DNA from: Saccharothrix sp. NRRL B-16348 | GTDB taxonomy: Bacteria; Actinomycetota; Actinomycetes; Mycobacteriales; Pseudonocardiaceae | DNA: 64,000 bases | Assembly (NCBI RefSeq): GCF_001280085.1 | Contig: NZ_LGED01000244.1 | Location: forward strand, 1-64,000 | Reading direction: 5' to 3' | Shown here: piece after piece, positions 1 to 7,890 of the stretch | Layout of the letters: each line of letters opens with the position of its first letter | Position numbering within the stretch: position 1 is the stretch's first letter | Made by a program: the position numbers and the translations under genes | Notes under the pieces: model-generated | Told to the model about the DNA's origin: nothing | Seen by the model: the letters and a program-made list of their open reading frames with translations, nothing else | The model's database searches: none

Positions 1-2260
1 CCCCACGTAACCGAGCCAACTCCCCCTCCGCCCCCATCCGCTCAAAAATCCGCGTCGCCACCGTCGTGTGCTCCGCGGCCCTCCCCACCTCACCGGCCTC
101 GACCAGCACCGCCGCGAGGTCCTCGTTCGCGTTCGCCCGCGCCCACGGGTGCCGATGCCGCTCCGCCACCTCCAACAACCGCGCCGCGTCCCGGTCCACC
201 AACGCCCGCGCGTGCCCGGCGGCCACCGACACCGCCCCGAACCCCGGGTTCTCGGCCGCCAACCGCTCGGCCACCTCCACCACGTCCCCCGCCAACCCGC
301 TGTCACCCGCCGCCGAGGCCTGCCGCACCAACCACGGCGCGGCACCCGGCTCCTCGATCAGCATCCGCCGGGCCCCGTCGACATCCCCCATCCGCTCCCG
401 CGCCAGCTCGGCCGCCCGCCGCGGCCCGCCCTGGGCGTACGCCAGCAGCAGCTCCACCCAGTCGTACTGCCCCGAGTGCAGCACCGCCTCGCCCGCCGCC
501 AGGTCCGCCCGGTACCGGCGCACGTGCTCGGCCGCCGCCGCGGTCTCGCCCTGGTGCAACGCCACCGTCGCCAGCACGGTCGACGCCAGCGGCACCAGGA
601 TGCGCAGGCCGCGGTCCCGCGCGGTCGACAGCCCGCGCCGCGCCGCCGCCAGCGCCTGGCCCAGCTTCCCGGCCTGGACCAGCACCCTCGCCCGCGCGAT
701 CGTCCGGGCGGTCGGCGCGCCGGCCGTCACGGCCTCGTCGTCGCACACCACCCCGTCCCGCACCAACTTCTCGGCCTGGTCGAACTCGCCCAACGCCGAC
801 AACTTCAACGCGTACGACACCGCCGACTGCGACTGCCACCACGCCGTGGGCCGGTCGAGTTCCCAGCGGGTCGACTCACGGCCCCAGTACATGCCCTCGG
901 CGAGCCTCCCGGCGTTCCACTCCAGGCACGAGTGGACCGTCGCCGCCATCACCACGTCCGCGTCCGCCGGCTCCCGGTCCCGCGTGGTCAACACCGACAA
1001 CGCGTGCGCGCCCGACCGGCTCCCCGTGGCGAAGTACAGCGACAGCAACCGCCCGGCAGCCGCCAGCCGCCGCAACGGCTCGCGCACACCCGGCGTGGTC
1101 ACCACCTGCTCCATCGCGGACACCGCGTCGGCGGGCCGGCCGTCCGCCAGCAGGATCCCCGCCAGCACGACGTGCAGCTCCGCGGCCGCGCCGGCGGGCA
1201 CACCGCCGACCAGGCTCTCCCGCGCCAGCGCGATGGCGGAGCCGAGCTTGCCGTTCGCGGCCAACGACCGCACCTCGCTCACCGCGACCGCGCCCTGCTC
1301 CTCGCCCAGCGTCTCGGCGGCCGCCGCGGCGCCACCCACCTCGGCCGACCTCGTGCGCAGCACCTCCGCGTCGTGCCGCAGGGCGTGCCGCACCGACCCG
1401 GGCATCGAGTCGACCACCGCCCGCCACACCAGGTCGGACCCGAACTCCAGCCGCTCGTCGACGCACACCACCAGCCCGGAGGCCAGCACCTCGTCCACCG
1501 CGAGCAGCAACGCGCCCGTGGTCTCGTTCATCATCGCGGCGACGTCCTGGAGCAGGAACGACCTGCCGATCACGGCCGCGACCCGCAGCACCTGGGTGGC
1601 CTTGGCCGACATCGCGTCGACCTGACCGCGCACCACGGCCCCGACCCGGCGCGGCAGCCACCCACCACGGGGCCGGGCCACGCCGTCGCGCACTTCGAGC
1701 CGGCCTTCCTCCCGCAACCCCTCCACGAGTTCGGCGACCAGCCGGGGGTTGCCGCCCGCGCCCGCCGTGAAGGACGCCAGGTCCGGGTGGGGCGCCGCGT
1801 CCACCAGGTCGGTGACCATCCGCTCGACCGCGTCGTCGTCGAGCGGTGCGAGCCGGAGCACCTCTCCGTGCCGGCGCAGCGCGTCCCGCACGTCGGCGAA
1901 CTCGCCGCACAACCCCACCAACACCGACACCCGCGGACGCCCGCTCCCCGCCGCCACCGACTCCACCAGGTCCAGCAGCGCCGCCGGGTCCTCGTGCGCC
2001 TGGTCGATCACGACCAGCAACCGCCGATGATCATTTTTCACCCGTTCGAGGGCTGTCGCCACATCGGCCGACGCCGCCAACCCGCCGCCCGGAACGGGCA
2101 CGACGGCGTAACCCCGCTCGCGGGCGGCGGCGACCGCCTCACGCAGCAGGGACGTCTTTCCGGAGCACGGCGGGCCGTCGATGGCCAGCAGGCCACCAGG
2201 CGCGGACAGGAAGCGGAGAACCGAAGCCCATTCACGATCCCGGCCGTACAATTTCGACAC
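1..2260 (-). CDS. LuxR-family/AAA (LAL-type) transcriptional regulator, C-terminus beyond the window edge
   Basis: About 753 residues are visible from a GTG start at 2260; the gene runs off the left edge, so the expected C-terminal LuxR helix-turn-helix is not seen. The N-terminus has the opening G-R-D-R-E-W of large ATP-binding LuxR regulators, a P-loop at residues 29-36 (GPPCSGKT) and a Walker B-like strand (LLVVIDQAHE) near residue 80. The rest is alanine-rich helical repeat of the TPR/MalT type. By family it should be an ATP-dependent cytoplasmic activator responding to an unknown ligand. A TTA leucine codon lies at 8-10, rare in such DNA, so translation may depend on a bldA-type tRNA. 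Family membership is inferred from the P-loop plus helical repeats. Confidence 0.8.
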   Translation of the reverse strand, partial: MSKLYGRDREWASVLRFLSAPGGLLAIDGPPCSGKTSLLREAVAAARERGYAVVPVPGGGLAASADVATALERVKNDHRRLLVVIDQAHEDPAALLDLVESVAAGSGRPRVSVLVGLCGEFADVRDALRRHGEVLRLAPLDDDAVERMVTDLVDAAPHPDLASFTAGAGGNPRLVAELVEGLREEGRLEVRDGVARPRGGWLPRRVGAVVRGQVDAMSAKATQVLRVAAVIGRSFLLQDVAAMMNETTGALLLAVDEVLASGLVVCVDERLEFGSDLVWRAVVDSMPGSVRHALRHDAEVLRTRSAEVGGAAAAAETLGEEQGAVAVSEVRSLAANGKLGSAIALARESLVGGVPAGAAAELHVVLAGILLADGRPADAVSAMEQVVTTPGVREPLRRLAAAGRLLSLYFATGSRSGAHALSVLTTRDREPADADVVMAATVHSCLEWNAGRLAEGMYWGRESTRWELDRPTAWWQSQSAVSYALKLSALGEFDQAEKLVRDGVVCDDEAVTAGAPTARTIARARVLVQAGKLGQALAAARRGLSTARDRGLRILVPLASTVLATVALHQGETAAAAEHVRRYRADLAAGEAVLHSGQYDWVELLLAYAQGGPRRAAELARERMGDVDGARRMLIEEPGAAPWLVRQASAAGDSGLAGDVVEVAERLAAENPGFGAVSVAAGHARALVDRDAARLLEVAERHRHPWARANANEDLAAVLVEAGEVGRAAEHTTVATRIFERMGAEGELARLRG

Positions 2261-2324
2261 AATCCAGACTGCTACGCGTCTCGACTGGCTGTCAATTCAG
2301 CCACTTCCGCCGTTACCGACGTTT

Positions 2325-2876
2325 TCACCTAATGCGACGAACGCCGGCCACCCGATCCAGTTCACGCACCACCGACTCGGGATCGGTCGCGAGCACCACT
2401 CCGGCGGCACGCAGCACGGCCAGGTGCCCCTCGAACGCGGGGTGCGCCGCCTGGTCCTCGGACACCTGCGGCAGCACGACCATGGGCGTGCGGCGGCCCA
2501 ACGCCTCGCACAGCACCGTGAGCGCCTGGTTGTCGGCGATCCCCAGCGCGAGCTTGGCCAGCGAGTTCGCGGTCGCCGGCGCGAACGCGAACGCGTCCGG
2601 CACCGGGTGCGGCTTGGGCTCGGACGGCAACCGGGACGTCCACCGCACCGGCAGGTCGGTCACCGCACCGAGCGCGCCCAGCTCCGGCTCCAGCCACCGG
2701 GCCACGGCGGGGGTGAACGTGATGGCCAACCGCCACCCCCGCGCCGCCAGGGGCCGAGCGAGCCCGTCGACGAACCACCGCTCGACCCCACCGGCCGCTG
2801 ACGCGACCACCCCGAGCACCGCCGCACCGCTCAATGCGCCGCTCACCGGACCGCCGCCCACCGGACCACCATTCAC
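2325..2876 (-). CDS. Flavoprotein, phosphopantothenoylcysteine decarboxylase-like
   Basis: A 183-residue protein whose core starts at VLGVVASAAGGVERW and contains an F-A-F-A-P-A-T-A-N-S segment and a TPMVVLPQV strand, as in FMN-binding flavoproteins of the CoaC/LanD fold. Such stand-alone actinobacterial flavoproteins have unknown substrates. The first 19 residues (Gly/Val/Pro-rich) are read from repeat-like DNA, so translation may begin at the GTG at 2819 instead. It is not the pathway CoaBC, which is encoded separately at 15.7-17.0 kb. It ends 64 bp from the regulator start on the same strand; no strong ribosome-binding site is visible. Confidence 0.6.
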   Translation of the reverse strand: MNGGPVGGGPVSGALSGAAVLGVVASAAGGVERWFVDGLARPLAARGWRLAITFTPAVARWLEPELGALGAVTDLPVRWTSRLPSEPKPHPVPDAFAFAPATANSLAKLALGIADNQALTVLCEALGRRTPMVVLPQVSEDQAAHPAFEGHLAVLRAAGVVLATDPESVVRELDRVAGVRRIR

Positions 2877-2990
2877 CGAATCCCGCTCACCGAATCACCC
2901 CACCGCTCAGCGGCACCACCTGGCGGCGACCACCGCTCAGCCGCACCACTCAGCGAAACCACCGCTCAGCGGATCAACCCGCCTAACCAA
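2860..2990. repeat. Short degenerate direct repeats between rsmB and the flavoprotein gene
   Basis: The motif accgctcagc occurs at about 2902, 2932 and 2961, roughly every 30 bp, with further ctcaccgaat and ccaccggacc doublets on the left. It fills the intergenic space after rsmB. No encoded product is supported. It is low-complexity intergenic sequence of a kind that recurs elsewhere in this window. Confidence 0.5.
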
Positions 2991-2999
2991 GACCACCAC

Positions 3000-4427
3000 T
3001 CACACCGGCCGCCGCAGCATCGCGCAGAACATCGCGTCCGTCCCGTGCTTGTGCGGCCACAACTGCACCTGCGGCCCGTCGCCCAGGTCCGGCACGTCCG
3101 GGAAGAACTCCCGCGCGTCCAACCACTCCGCCTCGGTCCGGCGCGCCACGTCGGCCACCACGCCCACCGTCTCCGACAAGTGCGGCGTGCACACCACGTA
3201 CGCCACCACACCGCCCGGCCTGACCAGCGACAACGCCGCCGTCAACAGCTCGCGCTGCAACCGCGCCAACGGCGCGACGTCCGACGGCTGCCGCCGCCAC
3301 CGCGCCTCGGGCCGCCGCCGCAACGCGCCCAACCCCGTGCACGGCGCGTCCACCAGCACCCGATCGAACCCGCCCTCCTCCAGCCCGGACTCCCGACCGT
3401 CGGCCACGTGCACCGTGATCGGCAGGTCGCCGGCCGCCTTCCGGATCAGGTCCGCCCGGTGCGGCGCCTTCTCGACCGCGTCCATCGACGCGCCCGACAT
3501 CCGGGCCAGCGACCCCAGCAGCACGGCCTTCCCGCCCGGCCCCGCGCACAGGTCCAGCCACCGCTCGTCACGGCCCTCGACCGGCACCCGCGTCAACGCC
3601 ACCGCGCACAGCTGGCTGCCCTCGTCCTGCACCGCCGCCAACCGCTCGCGCACCGCGTCCAGATCGCCCGGGTCACCGGAACCCGCGTCCAGGTGCACCC
3701 CGTACGGCGAGTACGGCGCGACCTCGCCGCCGGTCATCGCGGCCAGTTCCTCCGCGCTGCACTCGCCGGGCCTGGCCGCCAGGTGCACCGCCGGCCGCAT
3801 GTCGTCGGCGGCCAACGCCTCCCGCAACGGCTCGCCGCGGCTGCCGAGCGCCTCCGCGAACGCTTGCGCGATCCACCGGGGGTGCGCGTTGGCCATGGCC
3901 ACGTACCCGATCGGGTCGGTGTCCTCGTCGGGCGCGACCTCCTCGACCCAGGCGGCCTCGTCCTGCCCGGTCACCCGCCGCAGCACCGCGTTCGCGAACC
4001 CGGCCGCGCCCGAGCCGCGGTCGGCGCGCACCAGGTCCACCGTCGAGGCGACCGCCGCGTGCGCCGGGATGCGCGTGCGCAGCAGCTGGTAGACGCCCAG
4101 CCGCAACGCGTCGAGCACCGCACCGTCCACTTCGGACAACGGTCGGTCGGTGCACGCCGCCAGCACCGCGTCCAGCAGTCCCTGCGCGCGCAGCGACCCG
4201 TAGGTCAGCTCGGTCGCCAGGGCGGCGTCACGCCCGGTGATCTTCCGTTCCCGCAGGATGCCCGGGAGCACCAGGTTCGCGTAGGCGTCACGCTGCCGGA
4301 CGGCGCGCAACGTGTCCAACGCGGCCTGCCGCGCCGGGTCCTCCACCGGTGGCCGGGCCGGACCGCTGCGCCCACGTGGTGGGTGCGCCCGCTGCGGGCG
4401 GGATGGACGCGAAGACCTCTGGGTCAT
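3000..4427 (-). CDS. rsmB: 16S rRNA (cytosine-967-C5)-methyltransferase RsmB
   Basis: A 475-residue protein with a basic tail, an N-terminal NusB-like RNA-binding domain (about residues 30-170) and a C-terminal Rossmann methyltransferase. The SAM motif is [16 protein letters not shown]. The motif IV cysteine is in [18 protein letters not shown], and the catalytic cysteine region reads [10 protein letters not shown]. It methylates C967 of 16S rRNA using SAM. Its start overlaps the fmt stop by 4 bp (ATGA), giving the def-fmt-rsmB order common in bacteria. Length and motifs fit the family. Confidence 0.93.
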   Translation of the reverse strand: MTQRSSRPSRPQRAHPPRGRSGPARPPVEDPARQAALDTLRAVRQRDAYANLVLPGILRERKITGRDAALATELTYGSLRAQGLLDAVLAACTDRPLSEVDGAVLDALRLGVYQLLRTRIPAHAAVASTVDLVRADRGSGAAGFANAVLRRVTGQDEAAWVEEVAPDEDTDPIGYVAMANAHPRWIAQAFAEALGSRGEPLREALAADDMRPAVHLAARPGECSAEELAAMTGGEVAPYSPYGVHLDAGSGDPGDLDAVRERLAAVQDEGSQLCAVALTRVPVEGRDERWLDLCAGPGGKAVLLGSLARMSGASMDAVEKAPHRADLIRKAAGDLPITVHVADGRESGLEEGGFDRVLVDAPCTGLGALRRRPEARWRRQPSDVAPLARLQRELLTAALSLVRPGGVVAYVVCTPHLSETVGVVADVARRTEAEWLDAREFFPDVPDLGDGPQVQLWPHKHGTDAMFCAMLRRPV

Positions 4428-5353
4428 GAAATCCGTTCCCCCGCCTCGATCCGGGCGCCGCGCGCCCAGTCGGTCGCCGACATCCGCTTCTTGCCTTGCG
4501 CCTGCACGTCGCCCAGCGCCACCGGGTCGGTGGCCGTGCCGACGAGCACGCGCTTGCGCTCCACCCGCAGCTCACCGGGCGCGAGCGGTTCCGCCGCCTC
4601 GACCGGGAGCACCGGGCCGAGCTTGAGCCGTTCACCGCGGAATTCCGCCCACGCGCCGGGGTCCGGCGTCACCGCGCGGGCCACCCGGTCGATCGCGGCG
4701 GCGGGCGTGCCGAAGTCGAGCCGCGCGTCGTCCACGGACACCTTCGGCGCGTAGCTCACGCCCTCCTCGGGCTGCGCCACCGGCCGCAGCGTGCCGTCCG
4801 CGATGCCGTCCACAGTGGACAGCAGCAGCCGCGCGCCCGACTCGGCGAGCCTGCCGAGCAGGTCACCGGCCGTGTCCCGGTCGCGGACCCGCTCGGTCAC
4901 CACGCCGAACACCGGGCCGGCGTCCAGCTCCTTGACGATGCGGAACGTGGTCGCGCCGGTGATGTCGTCGCCGTGCCGCACGGACGCCTGCACGGGCGCC
5001 GCGCCACGCCAGGCGGGCAGCACGGAGAAGTGCAGGTTCACCCAACCGTGGCGAGGGATCGCGAGGGCCGACTCGGGCAGCAGCGCGCCGTAGGCCACCA
5101 CCGGGCACAGGTCCGGCTCCAGCTCCTTCAACCGCGCCTGGAACACCGGGTCGCCCGCCTTGGCCGGCGCCAGCACCTCGATGCCGCGTTCGTCGGCCAG
5201 CGCCGCGACCGGGGAGCGCTCCACCCGGCGACCGCGACCGGCCGGCGCGTCGGGCCGGGTCACCACGGCCACCACCTCGTGCCGGTCGGACTCCAGCAGC
5301 GCCCGCAACGACGGCAGCGCGACCTCGGGCGTGCCCGCGAAGACCAGCCGCAT
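4424..5353 (-). CDS. fmt: Methionyl-tRNA formyltransferase
   Basis: A 309-residue protein that formylates initiator Met-tRNA using 10-formyltetrahydrofolate. It begins [20 protein letters not shown] and carries the formyl-donor motif [16 protein letters not shown] around residues 105-120, followed by a C-terminal OB-like domain (about 205-300) for tRNA binding. Length is standard. It overlaps rsmB by 4 bp and lies 187 bp downstream of def on the same strand, consistent with joint control of N-formylation and deformylation. Confidence 0.95.
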   Translation of the reverse strand: MRLVFAGTPEVALPSLRALLESDRHEVVAVVTRPDAPAGRGRRVERSPVAALADERGIEVLAPAKAGDPVFQARLKELEPDLCPVVAYGALLPESALAIPRHGWVNLHFSVLPAWRGAAPVQASVRHGDDITGATTFRIVKELDAGPVFGVVTERVRDRDTAGDLLGRLAESGARLLLSTVDGIADGTLRPVAQPEEGVSYAPKVSVDDARLDFGTPAAAIDRVARAVTPDPGAWAEFRGERLKLGPVLPVEAAEPLAPGELRVERKRVLVGTATDPVALGDVQAQGKKRMSATDWARGARIEAGERIS

Positions 5354-5540
5354 GTCAGACCCCTCCGCAACGCACGTCGGGACTCGGACGGCACAGCATG
5401 GTTCCCTGGACGAACACGCACTCTCCTCGCATCTTCTGCGACACCGCAGACGGCAAGTCTAGAAGAGCGCCCCGGACCCAGCTCGCCCGCGCGGTCGCAC
5501 CAAGAGGCGACCGCGCCCGCCGTGCGCGCTGAAGCGGCGA

Positions 5541-6089
5541 TCAAACCCCAAACAACGGGTGGGGCGACTGCTTGATCGTCGGCACGCCGCCGTCGAACCA
5601 CGACTGCTGCCGGATCGCCCGCATGGCCTCCTTGCGGGTCTGGTCGTCCAGCCGGTCGAGGAACAGCACGCCGTCCAGGTGGTCGGTCTCGTGCTGGATG
5701 CAGCGGGCCAGCAGGTCCGTGCCCTCGACCTCGATCGGCTCGCCGTGCATGTTCCAGCCCTTGGCCACGACGTGGCGGTGCCGGCGGCAGTCCCACGACA
5801 TGCCGGGGATCGACAGGCAGCCCTCCGGGCCGTCCTGCTCCTCCTCGCCGACCACCTCGAACGTCGGGTTGACCAGGTGTCCGGCGAAACCGTCGCAGTG
5901 GTAGGTGAACACCCGCAGGCCGACGCCCAGCTGCGGCGCGGCCAACCCGGCGCCGCCCGCCTCGCTCATCGTGTCCCACAGGTCCTTGACCAGCTTGCGC
6001 AGCTCCGCGTCGAAGTCGGTGACCTCGACGGCGGGCGTCCGCAGCACCGGGTCGCCGAACAGCCGGATCGGTTGGACGGTCACGCGCAC
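5541..6089 (-). CDS. def: Peptide deformylase
   Basis: A 182-residue metalloenzyme removing N-terminal formyl groups from nascent proteins. All three family motifs are present: GGAGLAAPQ (motif 1), EGCLSIPG with the metal-ligand cysteine (motif 2), and QHETDHLDG with the two metal-ligand histidines and catalytic glutamate (motif 3). The ATG start is preceded by an aggagtgcg ribosome-binding stretch. It heads the def-fmt-rsmB set. Confidence 0.95.
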   Translation of the reverse strand: MRVTVQPIRLFGDPVLRTPAVEVTDFDAELRKLVKDLWDTMSEAGGAGLAAPQLGVGLRVFTYHCDGFAGHLVNPTFEVVGEEEQDGPEGCLSIPGMSWDCRRHRHVVAKGWNMHGEPIEVEGTDLLARCIQHETDHLDGVLFLDRLDDQTRKEAMRAIRQQSWFDGGVPTIKQSPHPLFGV

Positions 6090-6128
6090 TCCTCGAAGCC
6101 TGGGAGGTTCCAGTCTACGAAAGCCCGC

Positions 6129-6284
6129 TCAGTGCTCCAGGTCACGGCCGAGGAACGTGACGCCGACCAGCGCGGCCAGGAAGTGCCCGACGAACCGGGC
6201 CGCCGTCGTGACCACCGGCTTCACCGCGTTGGTGGTCAGGTGGGTGACCGCGCTCGGCGTGGCTGTCATGGTCATCGTGGTCAT
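6129..6284 (-). CDS. Small 51-residue protein of unknown function
   Basis: A short reading frame begins MTTMTMTATPSAVTH and ends FLGRDLEH. The middle part (residues 24-44, VVTTAARFVGHFLAALVGVTF) is amphipathic to hydrophobic and could be a single membrane helix. A good ribosome-binding site (gctgaggag) sits 6-7 nt before the ATG, and codon third positions are G/C-rich as in real genes here. Two further in-frame ATGs lie at codons 4 and 6. It lies between def and the divergent sigma factor gene. Function cannot be assigned. Confidence 0.55.
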   Translation of the reverse strand: MTTMTMTATPSAVTHLTTNAVKPVVTTAARFVGHFLAALVGVTFLGRDLEH

Positions 6285-6434
6285 GTCGGCTCCTCAGCTC
6301 CTCGCGTGCTCCTCGCGTGCTTCCACCGTGCGCCCCGGCGACGTCGGCGCGCGTCCGCTCGGAGTAGCGGGTGGGCCTCATCCCGGGGAATGAGGTCGGC
6401 TACACGCCGGGGGTAGCTGCGGCTACCTACCGGC

Positions 6435-7010
6435 ATGACTGCTGCGACATCGGGCCGGCAGGGGGCAGCACGGGGGCCAGACACCGACGCGGAGCTGTGG
6501 GCGCGCGGCGACCAGGCGGCGTTCGGCGCGCTGTTCGACCGGCACGCCGAGGCGGTGTGGAACCACGCCCACCGGCTGACGGCGTCGTGGTCGCTCGCCG
6601 AGGACCTGACCTCCGCCACCTTCCTGGCCGCGTGGCGGCGCCGGTCCGACATCACGCTGGTCCGCGACAGCGCCCTGCCCTGGCTGTACACCGTGGCGGG
6701 CAACCTGGCGCGCACCGGGTTCCGCCGTCTCGGCCGGTTCCGGCGGGCGTTGCTGCGGGCGCGCCGCCAGGAGGTGGTGCCCGACCACGCCGAGCGGGTC
6801 ATCGCCTCCGTGGACGACGACCGCGCGTTACGCCGGGTGCTGGAGGTGGTGGCGTCCTTGCCCAAGGCCGAACGGGAGGCCGTGGAGCTGGTCCTGCTGG
6901 GCGAGCTGTCCACGGCCGAGGCCGCCGAGGTGCTCGGGGTCGCCGAGGTGAGCGTGCGGTCGCGGATCTCGCGGGCCCGTGCCCGACTGCGTGCGGTGGA
7001 GGAGCGATGA
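6435..7010 (+). CDS. ECF-type RNA polymerase sigma factor
   Basis: A 191-residue sigma-70 family protein. Region 2 runs about residues 22-95 (WARGDQAAFGALFDRHAEAV, then SLAEDLTSATFLAAWRRR). Region 4 runs about 130-188 (LPKAEREAVELVLLGELSTA then EVLGVAEVSVRSRISRARAR), with no long region 3. It directs RNA polymerase to a dedicated promoter set, not identifiable here. A TTA codon at 6828-6830 is unusual in this DNA and may impose bldA-type developmental control. Its stop overlaps the next gene's start (ATGA), so a membrane regulatory partner is probably co-translated. Confidence 0.9.
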   Translation: MTAATSGRQGAARGPDTDAELWARGDQAAFGALFDRHAEAVWNHAHRLTASWSLAEDLTSATFLAAWRRRSDITLVRDSALPWLYTVAGNLARTGFRRLGRFRRALLRARRQEVVPDHAERVIASVDDDRALRRVLEVVASLPKAEREAVELVLLGELSTAEAAEVLGVAEVSVRSRISRARARLRAVEER

Positions 7011-7720
7011 GCCAGCCGGAGATGATGTTGCCGGACCTGCCGCCACGGCGTTCCCTGCCGCCTGACGTGCGGAAACGGTTGCGCCGCCGGGTCCTGGGCC
7101 GCCGGCTTCCGGCCGGCCGGGTCCCGAGCGGCGGCGTCCCGAGCGGTGGGGCCGCACGTGCGCCGCTGGCCGCCGCGGCAGCCGTCGTGGTCCTCGCCGC
7201 GGGTGGCACGATCGTCGCCCAGTCCACCCAGGGCGACCCGGACGCCGTCACGCCGCCGTCGACCGCGCAGTCGACCGCGGTGTCGTCGTCCCCCGGCGAT
7301 TCGCCCGTCACCAGTCTCACGCCCGGCGCGACCGGTGGCGAAGCGGAGCGCTGCGGGTTCGGCGGCGGCGACGTGCGGTTCACCCTGGGCCTGGCCGGCC
7401 GCCGGATCCTCGTGACGCGGAACGGCCGGTTCTGCGAATTCACGCACACGACCGTGGCGCACGACAGGCCGCAACGCCGGTCTCCGGGGCTGGACGCCGC
7501 GCACGTGGTGCTGGCCGGCACGGTCGACGCGGCGCGGGTGGGTGGCGTCGAGATCACCGACAGGCAGGGCCGGACGGTGTCGGCGGTCCTGCGGGACGGC
7601 ACGTTCGCCGCCCGCCTGCCCGACCAGCCGCCGCTCACCTCGAACACCGTCGCCGAGGGCTTCCGGGTCCGCGTGCTCGACCACGACAACCAGCCGATCG
7701 AGACCGTCACGCTCGACTGA
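7007..7720 (+). CDS. Single-pass membrane protein, candidate partner/anti-sigma of the upstream ECF sigma factor
   Basis: A 237-residue protein. A basic N-terminal cytoplasmic segment (about residues 1-48, with two PSGG tandem elements) precedes one membrane helix (about 50-68, PLAAAAAVVVLAAGGTIVAQ). A Ser/Thr/Pro-rich linker (75-110) and an extracytoplasmic domain (about 112-237) with two cysteines follow. The arrangement and 4-bp overlap with the sigma gene are typical of sigma/anti-sigma pairs, but no zinc-binding HxxxCxxC anti-sigma motif is visible. The anti-sigma role is therefore inferred from context only. Confidence 0.6.
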   Translation: MSQPEMMLPDLPPRRSLPPDVRKRLRRRVLGRRLPAGRVPSGGVPSGGAARAPLAAAAAVVVLAAGGTIVAQSTQGDPDAVTPPSTAQSTAVSSSPGDSPVTSLTPGATGGEAERCGFGGGDVRFTLGLAGRRILVTRNGRFCEFTHTTVAHDRPQRRSPGLDAAHVVLAGTVDAARVGGVEITDRQGRTVSAVLRDGTFAARLPDQPPLTSNTVAEGFRVRVLDHDNQPIETVTLD

Positions 7721-7728
7721 ACCGCGGA

Positions 7729-7760
7729 TGGCCCACCCGTCCAACCGACCGGGTGGGCCA
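7729..7760 (+). terminator. Hairpin terminator after the sigma-factor operon
   Basis: An 11-bp perfect inverted repeat, tggcccacccg and cgggtgggcca, encloses a 10-nt loop and begins 9 bp after the stop codon. There is no T-tract, as usual for high-GC actinobacterial terminators. Confidence 0.7.
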
Positions 7761-7776
7761 CACACGTCACCTCACG

Positions 7777-7890
7777 GGCCACGCCACGTCACAGCGCCGA
7801 CCTCACCACGTGACCGCGCAGGCCACGCCGCGTCACAGCGCGGGACCTCACCGCGTGACCACGCAGGCCAGGCACCACGTCACCCCGTGG
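7777..7890. repeat. About 44-bp direct repeats between convergent genes
   Basis: Two near-identical units (7777-7820 and 7821-7865), both starting ggccacgcc and containing cgtcacagcgc and gacctcacc, are followed by a third partial copy that runs into the 3' end of the ggt gene. The unit contains cacgtgac-type palindromes. No coding function is supported. Confidence 0.6.

Noticed and set aside
66..2332. Plus-strand frames opposite the LuxR/AAA regulator
   Set aside because: The minus strand has the P-loop, Walker B and a normal start; plus-strand translations are Arg/Pro/Ser-rich shadows.
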